This document shows positions 44,724 through 53,743 of a stretch of 64,000 nt of DNA, one piece after another. Under the pieces are notes generated by a model that was not told the DNA's origin, made no database searches, and worked only from the letters and a program-made list of their open reading frames with translations. How positions within the stretch are numbered: position 1 is the first letter of the stretch; each line of letters opens with the position of its first letter. A program made the translations under genes and the position numbers. Origin of the DNA: CAZYJD01 sp964647785 (GTDB lineage Bacteria; Bacteroidota; Bacteroidia; NS11-12g; UBA9320); assembly GCA_964647785.1 (NCBI GenBank), contig CAZYJD010000003.1:1-64000 (forward strand). Direction: 5' to 3'.

Positions 44724-46091
44724 ATGAAACACAAGTGGATATGGCTGCTTTTGTTGGGTGCTTTTGCCGCGTCACCGTCTTTTGCTCAGTATAAAAAGCC
44801 TAAAACAAGAATCTTATTTTTACTGGATGCCTCAGGTAGCATGTATGCGCGCATGGGGTCTGACAACCGCATCAATACTGCCAAAAGGCTACTTAGTCAG
44901 ATGGTGGATAGCCTTCGGCAGTTTGAGGAAGTAGAACTGGCTTTGCGCGTTTATGGTCACAATACGCCAAAAGAACAACGCAATTGTGAAGACACAAGAC
45001 TGGAGGTCCCTTTCAGTTGGAAAAACCATGATTTCATCATAGAAGAGATGCAAGCCATTCGGCCAAAAGGCACTACGCTGATTGCCTATAGTTTGCAACA
45101 GGCGGCATATGACTTTCCAATCGATCGGGAGGTGAGAAACATCATCATCCTGATAACCGATGGTATTGAAGAATGTGATGGCGATCCATGCGCCGTATCG
45201 ATGGCTCTTCAAGAGCAGGGGGTTGCTTTGAAACCTTTCATCATTGGCGTCGGGCTGGATGCACAATTCAGGAGTGAGTTTGATTGCGTGGGCCGTTACT
45301 TTGAAGCCAATACCGAACAACAATTTCAAGAAGTATTAGGAGTGGTAATCACGCAGGCGCTTAACAATACCACGGCCCAAGTAAATCTGCTCGATGATTT
45401 CGGTCAAGCCCTGGAAACAGATGTCAACATGACTTTTTACGATCACCATCGAAAAACGATGGAGTACAATTTCATGCACACCCTGAATAACCGTGGCGTG
45501 CCAGATACAATGTACATCGATCCTGGAATGAGCTATGATATTGTGGTTCATACCTTGCCTCCGGTAAAAAAGGAGAATATTGAAATAAAAGCCGGTAAGC
45601 ACAACATTATTCCAATTGAAAGCGGCAGAGGAAATCTTCGACTGGAAATTGATGGTGTTACCAATTACAATCGCCTCATTGGCTTGGTTAAAGACCCATC
45701 GAACAATCAGATCATTCATCATCAGGACTTTAATACTGAACAGAAGTATCTCACCGGTTCATACGACATTGAAATTCTCAGTACACCCAGAATTATTCAG
45801 AAAGGACTGAAAATCAGTCAGGATAAAATAACCACCCTTAAAATACCACAACCAGGAAAACTAAACCTCATCACGCGCATTGCATTCGTGGGAGGAATTT
45901 ATCGCTTGCGAGAAAATAAAATGGAATGGGTATGCGACATACAGGCTGCTCAGGGACGGCAATTAATCGTCATTCAACCGGGCAATTATTACCTCATAAC
46001 GAGAAACAGCCTGGACAAGGATATCTTGAAAACCAAAGAACAAAAATTCGAAATAAAATCAGGGGAAGTAACCCAAATAGCCCTTTATTGA
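44724..46091 (+). CDS. Exported von Willebrand factor A domain protein between transketolase halves
   Basis: 455 residues from the ATG at 44724, which gives the signal peptide KHKWIWLLLLGAFAASPSFAQ; a TTG at 44685 is less likely. The VWA domain spans ~28-215 with an intact MIDAS motif DASGSM (35-40), a Thr in PKGTTLIAYSL and Asp in LITDGIEECDGDPC. The C-terminal ~230 residues form Ig-like beta domains (AQVNLLDDFGQAL, VTNYNRLIGLVKD). It should bind a metal-dependent partner in the periplasm or at the surface. There is no transketolase-related motif, and function is unknown. It is separated from tkt-C by three bases. Confidence 0.85.
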   Translation: MKHKWIWLLLLGAFAASPSFAQYKKPKTRILFLLDASGSMYARMGSDNRINTAKRLLSQMVDSLRQFEEVELALRVYGHNTPKEQRNCEDTRLEVPFSWKNHDFIIEEMQAIRPKGTTLIAYSLQQAAYDFPIDREVRNIIILITDGIEECDGDPCAVSMALQEQGVALKPFIIGVGLDAQFRSEFDCVGRYFEANTEQQFQEVLGVVITQALNNTTAQVNLLDDFGQALETDVNMTFYDHHRKTMEYNFMHTLNNRGVPDTMYIDPGMSYDIVVHTLPPVKKENIEIKAGKHNIIPIESGRGNLRLEIDGVTNYNRLIGLVKDPSNNQIIHHQDFNTEQKYLTGSYDIEILSTPRIIQKGLKISQDKITTLKIPQPGKLNLITRIAFVGGIYRLRENKMEWVCDIQAAQGRQLIVIQPGNYYLITRNSLDKDILKTKEQKFEIKSGEVTQIALY

Positions 46092-46094
46092 TCT

Positions 46095-47054
46095 ATGAAA
46101 ACCTTTAACGTAACAGAAAAGAAAGACACCCGATCCGGTTTCGGGGCAGGTCTGCTCGAGCTTGGTCGTAGCAATGACAAAGTGGTAGCACTTTGTGCTG
46201 ATCTTACCGGCTCACTGAAGATGGATGCCTTTGAGAAAGAATTCCCGGAGCGCTTCTTTCAGGCGGGTATTGCCGAAGCAAATATGATTGGTATGGCGGC
46301 GGGATTGGCCACCGGCGGCATGATTCCCTTTACCGGCACGTTTGCCAACTTCTCTACAGGTAGGGTTTATGATCAAATTCGGCAGAGTGTGGCCTATTCA
46401 AATAAGAATGTAAAGGTTTGCGCTTCGCATGCTGGACTTACCTTAGGAGAGGACGGAGCCACGCATCAAATTCTAGAAGACTTAGGCCTCATGAAAATGC
46501 TCCCGAACTTCACCGTAATCAACCCCTGTGATTACAACCAAACCAAAGCAGCCACCATTGCCATTGCAAATCATGAGGGCCCAGTGTATCTTCGATTTGG
46601 CCGCCCAAAATGGCCCGTATTTACCGATCCCGACCAGCAATTTATCATTGGAAAAGCATGGCAGATCGATGAAGGTAGTGATGTGAGTATTTTTTGTACC
46701 GGTCATTTGGTATGGAAAGCCATAGAAGCTGCTCAGATACTGGCTGAAAAAGGCATATATGTTGATTTGATTAATATCCATACCATCAAACCACTCGATA
46801 CAGAAGCAGTGCTAAAATCAGTAGCCAAAACCCGTTGTGCGGTAACCGCAGAAGAACATCAAATTGCTGGTGGTTTGGGCGAAAGTATTGCATCGCTGTT
46901 GGGGCGAAATCAGCCCACACCCATTGAAATGGTGGGCGTAAACGATCATTTTGGAGAAAGCGGAACGCCCGATGAATTGTTGATCAAATACGGTCTCGAT
47001 GCCACAAACATTGTTGAAGCCGCCCAAAAAGTTATTGCCCGTAAAAATGCTTGA
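46095..47054 (+). CDS. Transketolase, C-terminal (pyrimidine-binding) subunit
   Basis: 319 residues. It begins SGFGAGLLELGRSNDKVVALCADLTGS-like, with FFQAGIAEANMIGMAAGLATGG (the catalytic Glu in GIAEANM) and the transketolase C domain after DEGSDVSIFCTGHLVWKAIEAAQ, ending with GGLGESIASLL. It supplies the TPP pyrimidine site and C-terminal domain that complement the N-terminal subunit. It follows the VWA gene by three bases, so all three genes are probably one transcript. A weak inverted repeat follows the stop. Confidence 0.94.
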   Translation: MKTFNVTEKKDTRSGFGAGLLELGRSNDKVVALCADLTGSLKMDAFEKEFPERFFQAGIAEANMIGMAAGLATGGMIPFTGTFANFSTGRVYDQIRQSVAYSNKNVKVCASHAGLTLGEDGATHQILEDLGLMKMLPNFTVINPCDYNQTKAATIAIANHEGPVYLRFGRPKWPVFTDPDQQFIIGKAWQIDEGSDVSIFCTGHLVWKAIEAAQILAEKGIYVDLINIHTIKPLDTEAVLKSVAKTRCAVTAEEHQIAGGLGESIASLLGRNQPTPIEMVGVNDHFGESGTPDELLIKYGLDATNIVEAAQKVIARKNA

Positions 47055-47073
47055 TTAGGCGAATTTTGCCTAA
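47055..47073. terminator. Weak bidirectional hairpin between tkt-C and the DUF4249 gene
   Basis: TTAGGC (47055-47060) and GCCTAA (47068-47073) pair around a 7-nt loop in a 36-bp convergent gap. No T-run follows on either strand, so terminator function is only possible. Confidence 0.25.
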
Positions 47074-47090
47074 CCAATTGCCTTGAGTTT

Positions 47091-47969
47091 TCACCTCAAA
47101 GTATCACTTTCCAACCAGGTGCCGGCAAAAATGCCCAAACCTCCATTGACATTGCTGTGCACCACTATGCCATCATTGAATAGGTTCGCTGGGTCGTCTA
47201 TCTGTTCTTTGAAGGCCGCCAAACTAACAAAATAGCGGTAATAATCTTCACTCAATACGCGAAGCTGTATGAGGTATTTCTCATCAGGATTATTAAACAC
47301 CAATCCCGCAGGTGGCACGGCCACAAACTCCTTTAGCTGTCCGTTAAATAGTTGGTCACTTACAACAAACCCACCATCTGCTGTGCTCACGGTCTCCGGA
47401 GCATTTAAACTGGGGTCATCGGTATTGAAATCAAATGGCAACCACTCTCCCAGCGTTACACTGAAGTAATAGAAGTTGAGTTTATAGTAATTGTTTTCAT
47501 TGGCTCGATCTCGGAAAGACACCTTTAAAAGGTCACTGGTATTTCCATTGTTATCCGTTCCACCATCAATGATGTATGTGGCATTTTTTTCTTGCAAAGT
47601 TGACGGGATTTGGGCGTTGGATGTTACCGAAATAAGTCCGGGGTAGGAAGCCCGAACGGTATAACTAACTCCTGCCGCTGGAATCTCAGTGCTGATGTAA
47701 CGTTTAAAAAAGCCATCGTAGATGAGGGGGATTTCCTGATTGCCCTTCAACAAAACAATGTTCACCCCTTCCAGTACTTCTGCTTCTTTATTCACATAAG
47801 CTGAAGCCGAACTCGATGCTTCAATGCTAATGGGTTGTTGATTGTTCAACTCAGCATTCAAAACCAGCTTCTCTTCAAATTCAGGCAAATCAGCAAAGGG
47901 TATCTCCCGGTCACAGGCGCTGATTGTGATTAAAGCGATGAGGCTCAGGTATATTTTCAATTGCTTCAT
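47091..47969 (-). CDS. DUF4249 lipoprotein
   Basis: 292 residues. The signal ends in a lipobox ITISAC (Cys19). The DUF4249 opening CDREIPFADLPEFEEKLVLNAEL and the following beta-sandwich strands are clear. DUF4249 lipoproteins are encoded next to TonB-dependent receptors in Bacteroidota and are thought to be outer-membrane partners in uptake. Here the receptor gene ends one base before this ATG. Substrate is unknown. Confidence 0.9.
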   Translation of the reverse strand: MKQLKIYLSLIALITISACDREIPFADLPEFEEKLVLNAELNNQQPISIEASSSASAYVNKEAEVLEGVNIVLLKGNQEIPLIYDGFFKRYISTEIPAAGVSYTVRASYPGLISVTSNAQIPSTLQEKNATYIIDGGTDNNGNTSDLLKVSFRDRANENNYYKLNFYYFSVTLGEWLPFDFNTDDPSLNAPETVSTADGGFVVSDQLFNGQLKEFVAVPPAGLVFNNPDEKYLIQLRVLSEDYYRYFVSLAAFKEQIDDPANLFNDGIVVHSNVNGGLGIFAGTWLESDTLR

Positions 47970-47970
47970 G

Positions 47971-50319
47971 TCAAAATTCCCATTTATAGTTTATCCCCGG
48001 TATAAAAACAAATGTGCTTCTCGAAAATGCGGTAAAAACTGAACCATTGGCAGTAACCGTTCTATTGGCATAGACCGTGTTGGGATTTTGATTGAACAAA
48101 ATATTGTAAACCGAAAAACTTGCTTTGTGTCGGATATCAGGAGTGATGTAACCAAAATCCCTGATCCAAGAAACGTCCAATCGAAAGTAATTGGGGGCGC
48201 GATAGTTGTTCACAGAACCGAAATCCAATATCTCATCGCCATTCAGATCTCGGTATTTGGCCACAGGCAAGGTAAAAGGCAGACCCGATCCAAAGGTCAA
48301 ATTAAAGGCGGTAGAATTGCGATAGGTATTCTTGGCTATCCCACTGAATTTGAACATATGCCTTCGATCGAAATTGAACGGAAACATTACATTGTTGTTG
48401 ATTACTGAAAATTGTCTGTTTGCATAGCTGTATGTATAGCTTGCCCATCCCTTAAATGCACCAAAGTTCTTTTGCAATAAAATTTCTGCTCCGTATGCCT
48501 GGCCGTCGCCCACATCTACTTCCGTTCTCCAATCTACATCCACATCGGTGAAATCGCTGTTAAAAATGGGCTGTACCAAATTTCTCATGTCTTTATAGTA
48601 AAAGTCGAGATTTAAAAGGGCATCCTTTTTCAACTGATGACTCCAATTAAAGGATACCTGATCGCATCGCTGGGGTTCAATTTCTCCATCGGCAGGCACC
48701 CAAATCAGGGTAGGTTCATTGGTTCCACGGTTGTTGAGTAGATTTACAAATTGATGCATGCGGCCAGCCGAAAGCTTCATTGCGTTGGCATCATTGATCC
48801 GATAATTCAGCAATAGACGTGGTTCGGGGAAAATTTTCCGATAATCTTCAATGCCATAAGAAACCATACGGAAGCCAACATTCATTTTAAAATTGCCGCT
48901 TAACCGGTATTCATCTTCAATATATGCAGCAATTTCTCGGGCCTGTACCCAGTTCACAAAGCCTCTTTCCTCATCCACATCTCCGCTGCCCTGAACATTC
49001 CGACTAAAAACCTGTAAATAACCGGGGCGAAAGGCATGAACGTCAGCATTCAACCCAAATCTGAGCCAGTGATTATTTCTGCCTTTGTACTCAAAATCTG
49101 TCTTAAAAATGAGGTCCCTAATCCCGTTCATGTATTCGAAGCTTGATTTGGCTTTTGGCTGATTTCCTGTAAGATAAATGGTTTCGAGCGAAATATCATT
49201 GTCAACACGGTAGTTGGAGGTCATAAACGCAATGGACGAAAACAGCTTCGGACTATAAATATGCGTCCACCGCAAAGCACCACTATTACTGGCCCATTTG
49301 ATTCGCAAATCAAGTACTTGCTCGCTGTAACCGGAACTATCTTCGAAGCTGCCTGCGGTGCCCAAAATATCCCTGCTGTTGTAGTAGCTAAAATAGAGCT
49401 TGTCGTATTTACTCAATTGGTGGCTTAGCTTGAAAATGAGGTCGTGATAATTGAGTCGCAGATTGAGATCGGGATTGCTGAATATTGGAGCAAGCAATAC
49501 ATCCAGATAAGTTCTTCGGGCCGAAAGTGCGAAGGTGGTCGTGCTGTCTTTAATGGGGCCGTTTACGTGAACATTGGCCGTAATGGGGCTGAAGGTCACG
49601 CTTCCATCTGTCTCTCGGATATTTCCCTCTTTGGGTGCAATGTCGATAACCGAGGAGAGCCGACCACCAAAACGAGCCGGAATGCCGCCTTTCATCACCT
49701 GCACGCTGTTCATTCCGGCGGGATTCAGGGTGCTCCACAATCCAAACATATGGTTGGTGTTATACACCGGCATGTCATCCACCAGTATCAGGTTTTGATC
49801 AGCCGAGCCTCCCCTTACAAACATATTGCTGAAGCCCTCTGAACCCATTTCAATACCGGGCAGGGTTTGCAAAGCCTTTACCAAATCCGGCTCACTAAAC
49901 AAGTAGGGCAGATCAGAAGAAAGATGAAGTGGTAGATCTATTTTGCCATTGATCACACTGCTCAGATCGTTTTGCGATTTTCTAACATTGGCGGCATCAT
50001 CGGGATTGCCAAAAAGATTTTCAAGTTGAACATTGTAAAGCAGGTCCTCATCAATGTACAAGCTGTCAATTCGTTGCGCGTAATTGCCGTATTCGAAATA
50101 AATCACCACATCCTGTGGAGGCAGAGAAATGGAATAGTAACCGTAGTGGTTGGTGAATGCTTCAACCCTCCAGCTGGGTATGCTCACCCTGGCCCCCACC
50201 AGCGCTTCGCCCGTGCTCATATCGGTGATGTAGCCGCTCATATTAAACGCGTATTGTGCACGAAGTGAAAAAGTGCTAATAATCAGTAGAATAAGTATAG
50301 AGAGTTGACGACGAGCCAT
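47971..50319 (-). CDS. TonB-dependent receptor with carboxypeptidase-like regulatory domain
   Basis: 782 residues. A signal peptide (~1-22, ending LRAQ) is followed by an Ig-like CarboxypepD_reg domain (~25-105, SGYITDMSTGEALVGARVSI). The plug domain (~135-255) has ALQTLPGIEMGSEGFSNMFVRGG, LILVDDMPVYN and the GGIPARFGGRLSSVID block, and a 22-strand-type barrel ends with an aromatic-rich PGINYKWEF. It imports a ligand across the outer membrane using TonB energy, with the DUF4249 lipoprotein as partner. No degradative enzyme is adjacent, so the ligand could be a metal chelate, peptide or vitamin. Confidence 0.93.
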   Translation of the reverse strand: MARRQLSILILLIISTFSLRAQYAFNMSGYITDMSTGEALVGARVSIPSWRVEAFTNHYGYYSISLPPQDVVIYFEYGNYAQRIDSLYIDEDLLYNVQLENLFGNPDDAANVRKSQNDLSSVINGKIDLPLHLSSDLPYLFSEPDLVKALQTLPGIEMGSEGFSNMFVRGGSADQNLILVDDMPVYNTNHMFGLWSTLNPAGMNSVQVMKGGIPARFGGRLSSVIDIAPKEGNIRETDGSVTFSPITANVHVNGPIKDSTTTFALSARRTYLDVLLAPIFSNPDLNLRLNYHDLIFKLSHQLSKYDKLYFSYYNSRDILGTAGSFEDSSGYSEQVLDLRIKWASNSGALRWTHIYSPKLFSSIAFMTSNYRVDNDISLETIYLTGNQPKAKSSFEYMNGIRDLIFKTDFEYKGRNNHWLRFGLNADVHAFRPGYLQVFSRNVQGSGDVDEERGFVNWVQAREIAAYIEDEYRLSGNFKMNVGFRMVSYGIEDYRKIFPEPRLLLNYRINDANAMKLSAGRMHQFVNLLNNRGTNEPTLIWVPADGEIEPQRCDQVSFNWSHQLKKDALLNLDFYYKDMRNLVQPIFNSDFTDVDVDWRTEVDVGDGQAYGAEILLQKNFGAFKGWASYTYSYANRQFSVINNNVMFPFNFDRRHMFKFSGIAKNTYRNSTAFNLTFGSGLPFTLPVAKYRDLNGDEILDFGSVNNYRAPNYFRLDVSWIRDFGYITPDIRHKASFSVYNILFNQNPNTVYANRTVTANGSVFTAFSRSTFVFIPGINYKWEF

Positions 50320-50323
50320 TGTT

Positions 50324-50331
50324 CAAAAATA
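50324..50331 (-). promoter_or_regulatory. -7 box TATTTTTG for the TonB receptor operon
   Basis: An exact TAnnTTTG on the minus strand that ends only 4 nt before the receptor ATG, so the predicted start of transcription falls at or next to the start codon. Confidence 0.55.
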
Positions 50332-50367
50332 AAACAAAAGCAAGGCTTGATCGATTGGCAATTTTTC

Positions 50368-50398
50368 TTTGTCACATTCAATTGAAGTCCTATTTTTG
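50368..50398 (+). promoter_or_regulatory. tRNA-Arg promoter TTTG-N19-TATTTTTG
   Basis: TTTG (50368-50371) and an exact -7 box TATTTTTG (50391-50398) are separated by 19 nt, the classical Bacteroidota spacing. The box ends 12 nt before the tRNA 5' end. Confidence 0.75.
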
Positions 50399-50410
50399 CA
50401 CTCCCAAAAC

Positions 50411-50484
50411 GGTTCCGTAGCTCAACTGGATAGAGTGTCTGACTACGGATCAGAAGGTTGAGGGTTCGAATCCTTCCGGAACCG
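50411..50484 (+). tRNA. tRNA-Arg (anticodon ACG)
   Basis: A full cloverleaf can be folded by eye. Acceptor GGTTCCG pairs with CGGAACC at 50477-50483, with discriminator G at 50484. The anticodon loop CTACGGA reads ACG at 50445-50447, normally edited to ICG to decode CGU/CGC/CGA. The T-arm has GGTTCGAATCC. The 3' CCA is not encoded. It is a single tRNA with its own promoter and a strong terminator, in the gap between the divergent TonB receptor and AlkD genes. Confidence 0.95.
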
Positions 50485-50493
50485 CTTGATAAA

Positions 50494-50519
50494 AGCCCCT
50501 GATTCAGGGGCTTTTTTTT
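50494..50519 (+). terminator. Rho-independent terminator after tRNA-Arg
   Basis: AGCCCCTG (50494-50501) pairs with CAGGGGCT (50505-50512) around a 3-nt loop and is followed by a run of T to 50519. It is the clearest intrinsic terminator in the window. Confidence 0.85.
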
Positions 50520-50620
50520 ACAATAAGCTGAAACATTGAGCTGTTATAGGCAGCAGTCCTTGGTATGTGGAAGCTATCGATCTAGATATGTTTTCATTTA
50601 GAAAATTCTATCATTGAATC

Positions 50621-51316
50621 ATGAAGCCTTCTGTTTCGCATTTAATAAACGATCTGAGCTTGGAATACAGCAGCCATGCGGATGAGGAGAAGGCCCGGCA
50701 GATGTCGGCCTATATGAAAAACCTCTTCCCTTTCTATGGTCTGCAAAACAAGGATCGTAAAGCCCTGAGCAAGGCTTGGCTTAAAGAGGCGAGAACACTA
50801 GAACGACAAGATTTATGGAACCTGATCGTTCAACTTTGGGAGGCAGATGCAAGGGAAATGCAGTACACCGCATTGGATTTAATGCCAATGATTCAAAAAC
50901 ATCCCGAAGCGGACGATTTGCCGAAGATAGAATGGCTGGTATTGAACAAGAGCTGGTGGGATACAGTTGATGCCCTTGCGGGTAGAAGCATGGGGGCTTG
51001 GTTTACTGCCTTCCCTGATCAGATAGAAACCACCATCAATCGCTGGTGCGATTCAGGGGAATTATGGCTGATTCGTTCTGCACTTTTGTTCCAGTTGTTT
51101 TACAAAGACAAGACCAATACCAAACTGCTGTTAAATCTTTGTACCCGCTTTGCATCAGAAAAAGAGTTCTTCATCAGAAAAGGCATTGGATGGGCTTTGC
51201 GGCAATACGCAAAAACCGATGCCGATTTGGTCTGCAATTATGTGAAGAAACATCCCGAATTAAGTGGTCTCAGCAAACGCGAGGCATTGAAAAACCTTCC
51301 TGATTGTCAGCTATGA
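50621..51316 (+). CDS. DNA alkylation repair protein, AlkD-like
   Basis: 231 residues of helical HEAT-like repeats, the AlkD architecture. Typical pieces are MSAYMKNLFPFYGLQNKDRK, EMQYTALDLM, WLVLNKSWWDTVDALA and FFIRKGIGWALRQYAKTD. AlkD-type glycosylases excise bulky or cationic alkylated bases without base flipping. WWDTVD supplies the Trp/Asp active-site region. It lies 136 bp after the tRNA with no exact promoter box. It is convergent with the GT39 gene. Confidence 0.92.
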   Translation: MKPSVSHLINDLSLEYSSHADEEKARQMSAYMKNLFPFYGLQNKDRKALSKAWLKEARTLERQDLWNLIVQLWEADAREMQYTALDLMPMIQKHPEADDLPKIEWLVLNKSWWDTVDALAGRSMGAWFTAFPDQIETTINRWCDSGELWLIRSALLFQLFYKDKTNTKLLLNLCTRFASEKEFFIRKGIGWALRQYAKTDADLVCNYVKKHPELSGLSKREALKNLPDCQL

Positions 51317-51327
51317 GATTCCCTTGT

Positions 51328-53055
51328 TCAGAATGAGCTGCCTTGCTTCAGAAATACCACATATCCTCCTGCTCTGAAAATTTCCTTCAATACTGCATGC
51401 TCCGATAATTCAGGAGCTTTTCTTTGAACACACATGAAGTATACATTTTTTTGAATGGGATGTCCGATGAGCCATTCCACTTCTGCGTCGGCCAGTCGCT
51501 TTCTGCTGTCGCCCGTAAGCACTTCTGATGACTGAAATCCATTCCGTCTTTTCCAGTCTTCTCTGAACAGCTTTAGCTCATCCTGCTCGCTCAAAGGTGT
51601 GGTAGAAGTATAAAACAAATGAGCATAGGTCTTGTAACGATACGGAATCCAATAGGCATCTTCATTTGCATGACTCTTCATGAATTGAATAAGCGGGTAT
51701 TGGGTGTGTCTTTCAACAGCCGGCACATATACATGCATGATTAAAAGCCAAAGCATGGGCAATGCGGCCAAAGTAGGCATCAGGCGTTTCCCTGATTTCC
51801 AGCGCACAAAGAACAACAGGAGAGCTATCAGGAGCAAAAGGCCCAGCAAGGCCATTTGGCTTTGCCAAACGCCAGGCACCGCCAATTGCGCTTTGGTGAA
51901 TTCATCTTTAATTGAACTGCTCAGCTGATTTCTCCAGAGGTTGTTCGACATTATCAACGCTATGCCTGCTATGGCAAGCGACAATGCAATGGAAATGAAC
52001 AAAAAAAGTGATCTGCTCACAAACCCCACCGGTTTATTCAAACTACGCGCTGCCAGATAGCTCAAAGGAAAAAAGCATAAACTGGAGTAATGAACAATTT
52101 TGGTGGTGACCATTGAGAAAACCACAAGAACCACCCAAAACAGGATTCTCATCCAGCGATCAAAGGCTTTAGGATCACTGCTGCGAAAAAGAGCCGGAAG
52201 AGCGATTACCGAGGCAGGAAAGGCTCCGAACAGGAGAACCATTGAATGATAATACCAGGGTTGACCGTGAGAAGCCACAGGTTGGGTGAGAAGTTCGAGC
52301 TGGTACTGTATGAAGGTTTTCAGAAACCAGGCACCTCTGTTCATCATTTCTGGCGTGAGCCATAGCAGTGGAACCAGTAGCATGGCCCCGGCCAAAACAG
52401 CCAGGTGTTTGTAATTGAACCAGCTTTTGAATCGAATACTTATCCAGTAAACCAAACCCGTTAATCCGCTGAGTAAAATGGCCACCGGTCCCTTGGTAAT
52501 GAATGCCATGCCAAGCATGAATCCACTCAAGGCAAAGAAACGCATCCGATGGATTTCCTGTGCAGAAGCGCGATACAGGAAGTACACAGCCAGAAAAATC
52601 CAGAGGTTAAACCAGGGATCAATAATGCCGCTTTTGAAATAGAAGAAGGGCGTTAGAGAAGCCAGATACATCAGAGGCCAAAGCAGCGGTTGTTTCAGCA
52701 AGGCGTGTTTTCGGCCAATCAACAACAAGATCTGCATGCTAATCATACCGGCTAGGGCGTTTGGAAAGCGCGCAGCAAATTCAGGATCAGCGAATACTTT
52801 CATACTGAGCGCCTGCAGCCAGAAAAAGAAAGGTGGTTTTTCCCAAAATGGCTCAAAATCGACCTGCACCGTTAAATAATTGCCGGTTAGAAGCATTTCA
52901 CGTGCCGATTCCGCAAAGTTGATCTCATCCCAATCAAATAGATGCACCTCACCCAGCCAAGGTAGAAGCAATAGCAAGGAAAAGAGTGCGAGAAGCACGT
53001 GTTCCAGAACTACTCGATTTCTATTCAATAGAGGCCCCATTTTTTGTTCCACCAT
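51328..53055 (-). CDS. GT39/ArnT-like glycosyltransferase (polyprenyl-phosphate sugar dependent)
   Basis: 575 residues with 10-12 hydrophobic segments. The first periplasmic loop carries the catalytic-type acidic motif FDWDEINFAESAREM, then FEPFWEKPPFFFW, the PMT/ArnT hallmark. Such enzymes move a sugar from a polyprenyl-phosphate carrier to lipid A, protein or glycan on the periplasmic side. It overlaps the PAP2 phosphatase by 31 nt (or 16 nt if the ATG at 53040 is used), and the pairing with a lipid phosphatase fits polyprenyl-carrier or lipid A work. Target unknown. Confidence 0.88.
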   Translation of the reverse strand: MVEQKMGPLLNRNRVVLEHVLLALFSLLLLLPWLGEVHLFDWDEINFAESAREMLLTGNYLTVQVDFEPFWEKPPFFFWLQALSMKVFADPEFAARFPNALAGMISMQILLLIGRKHALLKQPLLWPLMYLASLTPFFYFKSGIIDPWFNLWIFLAVYFLYRASAQEIHRMRFFALSGFMLGMAFITKGPVAILLSGLTGLVYWISIRFKSWFNYKHLAVLAGAMLLVPLLWLTPEMMNRGAWFLKTFIQYQLELLTQPVASHGQPWYYHSMVLLFGAFPASVIALPALFRSSDPKAFDRWMRILFWVVLVVFSMVTTKIVHYSSLCFFPLSYLAARSLNKPVGFVSRSLFLFISIALSLAIAGIALIMSNNLWRNQLSSSIKDEFTKAQLAVPGVWQSQMALLGLLLLIALLLFFVRWKSGKRLMPTLAALPMLWLLIMHVYVPAVERHTQYPLIQFMKSHANEDAYWIPYRYKTYAHLFYTSTTPLSEQDELKLFREDWKRRNGFQSSEVLTGDSRKRLADAEVEWLIGHPIQKNVYFMCVQRKAPELSEHAVLKEIFRAGGYVVFLKQGSSF

Positions 53056-53669
53056 TCAGAATAAGCACCAAGTCGATTTGCAAGCCAAACGGCCCACATG
53101 GCAAAGCATATTCCTATCACACTTCCGGCTGCTACATCTTCCAAAAAATGTTGAGCCAGATAAATTCTTGAAAAACCTACCAAAACTGCACTGATCAAAA
53201 AGAACAGTTTCCAGCCCGCATTTCGCAGGATAAATGCCCAGTATGCAAAAAACAAAAACCCGGCAGACGTATGCCCGGAAGGAAAGCTGTATTTGCGGTT
53301 TAGTTTGATTCCATCCACCACGTGCAATGCAGAGGTTTTCAGAACCTCTACAGGTCTATAACAATCTGAAAATACCCATCTTTTTAAAAATTGAACGAGT
53401 ACAACCACTATTGCAATCGCCACCAAATATGCCAACAATTCTTTCCTTGGACGAAAAATGAGCAAGAACACGCCTAAAGTGATCCCGGCCCACTCTTCTC
53501 CCCCAGCTGTGGCAAATCGAAAAAACTGATCCATTGCAGGAAAATGTAAGGCGTTTAACTCCAAAACCAGCCATCCTTTTGGATAAGAAAGCATCAGAAT
53601 CACCGCACCCAATAAAAAAAGAAGGTAGGGCAGGAAAAACCATCGATGTTTGTATATAAAAGCTTTCAA
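53025..53669 (-). CDS. PAP2-family membrane phosphatase
   Basis: 214 residues with about six membrane segments. The phosphatase motifs are KRWVFSDCYRP (motif 1), SFPSGHTSAG (motif 2) and SRIYLAQHFLEDVAAG (motif 3, catalytic His). Related enzymes dephosphorylate undecaprenyl diphosphate, phosphatidylglycerol phosphate or lipid A. The start is TTG at 53669; no ATG lies before the first membrane segment. The overlap with the GT39 gene indicates coupled expression. Confidence 0.9.
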   Translation of the reverse strand: MKAFIYKHRWFFLPYLLFLLGAVILMLSYPKGWLVLELNALHFPAMDQFFRFATAGGEEWAGITLGVFLLIFRPRKELLAYLVAIAIVVVLVQFLKRWVFSDCYRPVEVLKTSALHVVDGIKLNRKYSFPSGHTSAGFLFFAYWAFILRNAGWKLFFLISAVLVGFSRIYLAQHFLEDVAAGSVIGICFAMWAVWLANRLGAYSEWWNKKWGLY

Positions 53670-53743
53670 AAGTTCTATTCAGGGCGACAAAGTTGATGAT
53701 TATTTGGGAAATTATCGTTTATTTGAGGCCTAATCCCATAGCC

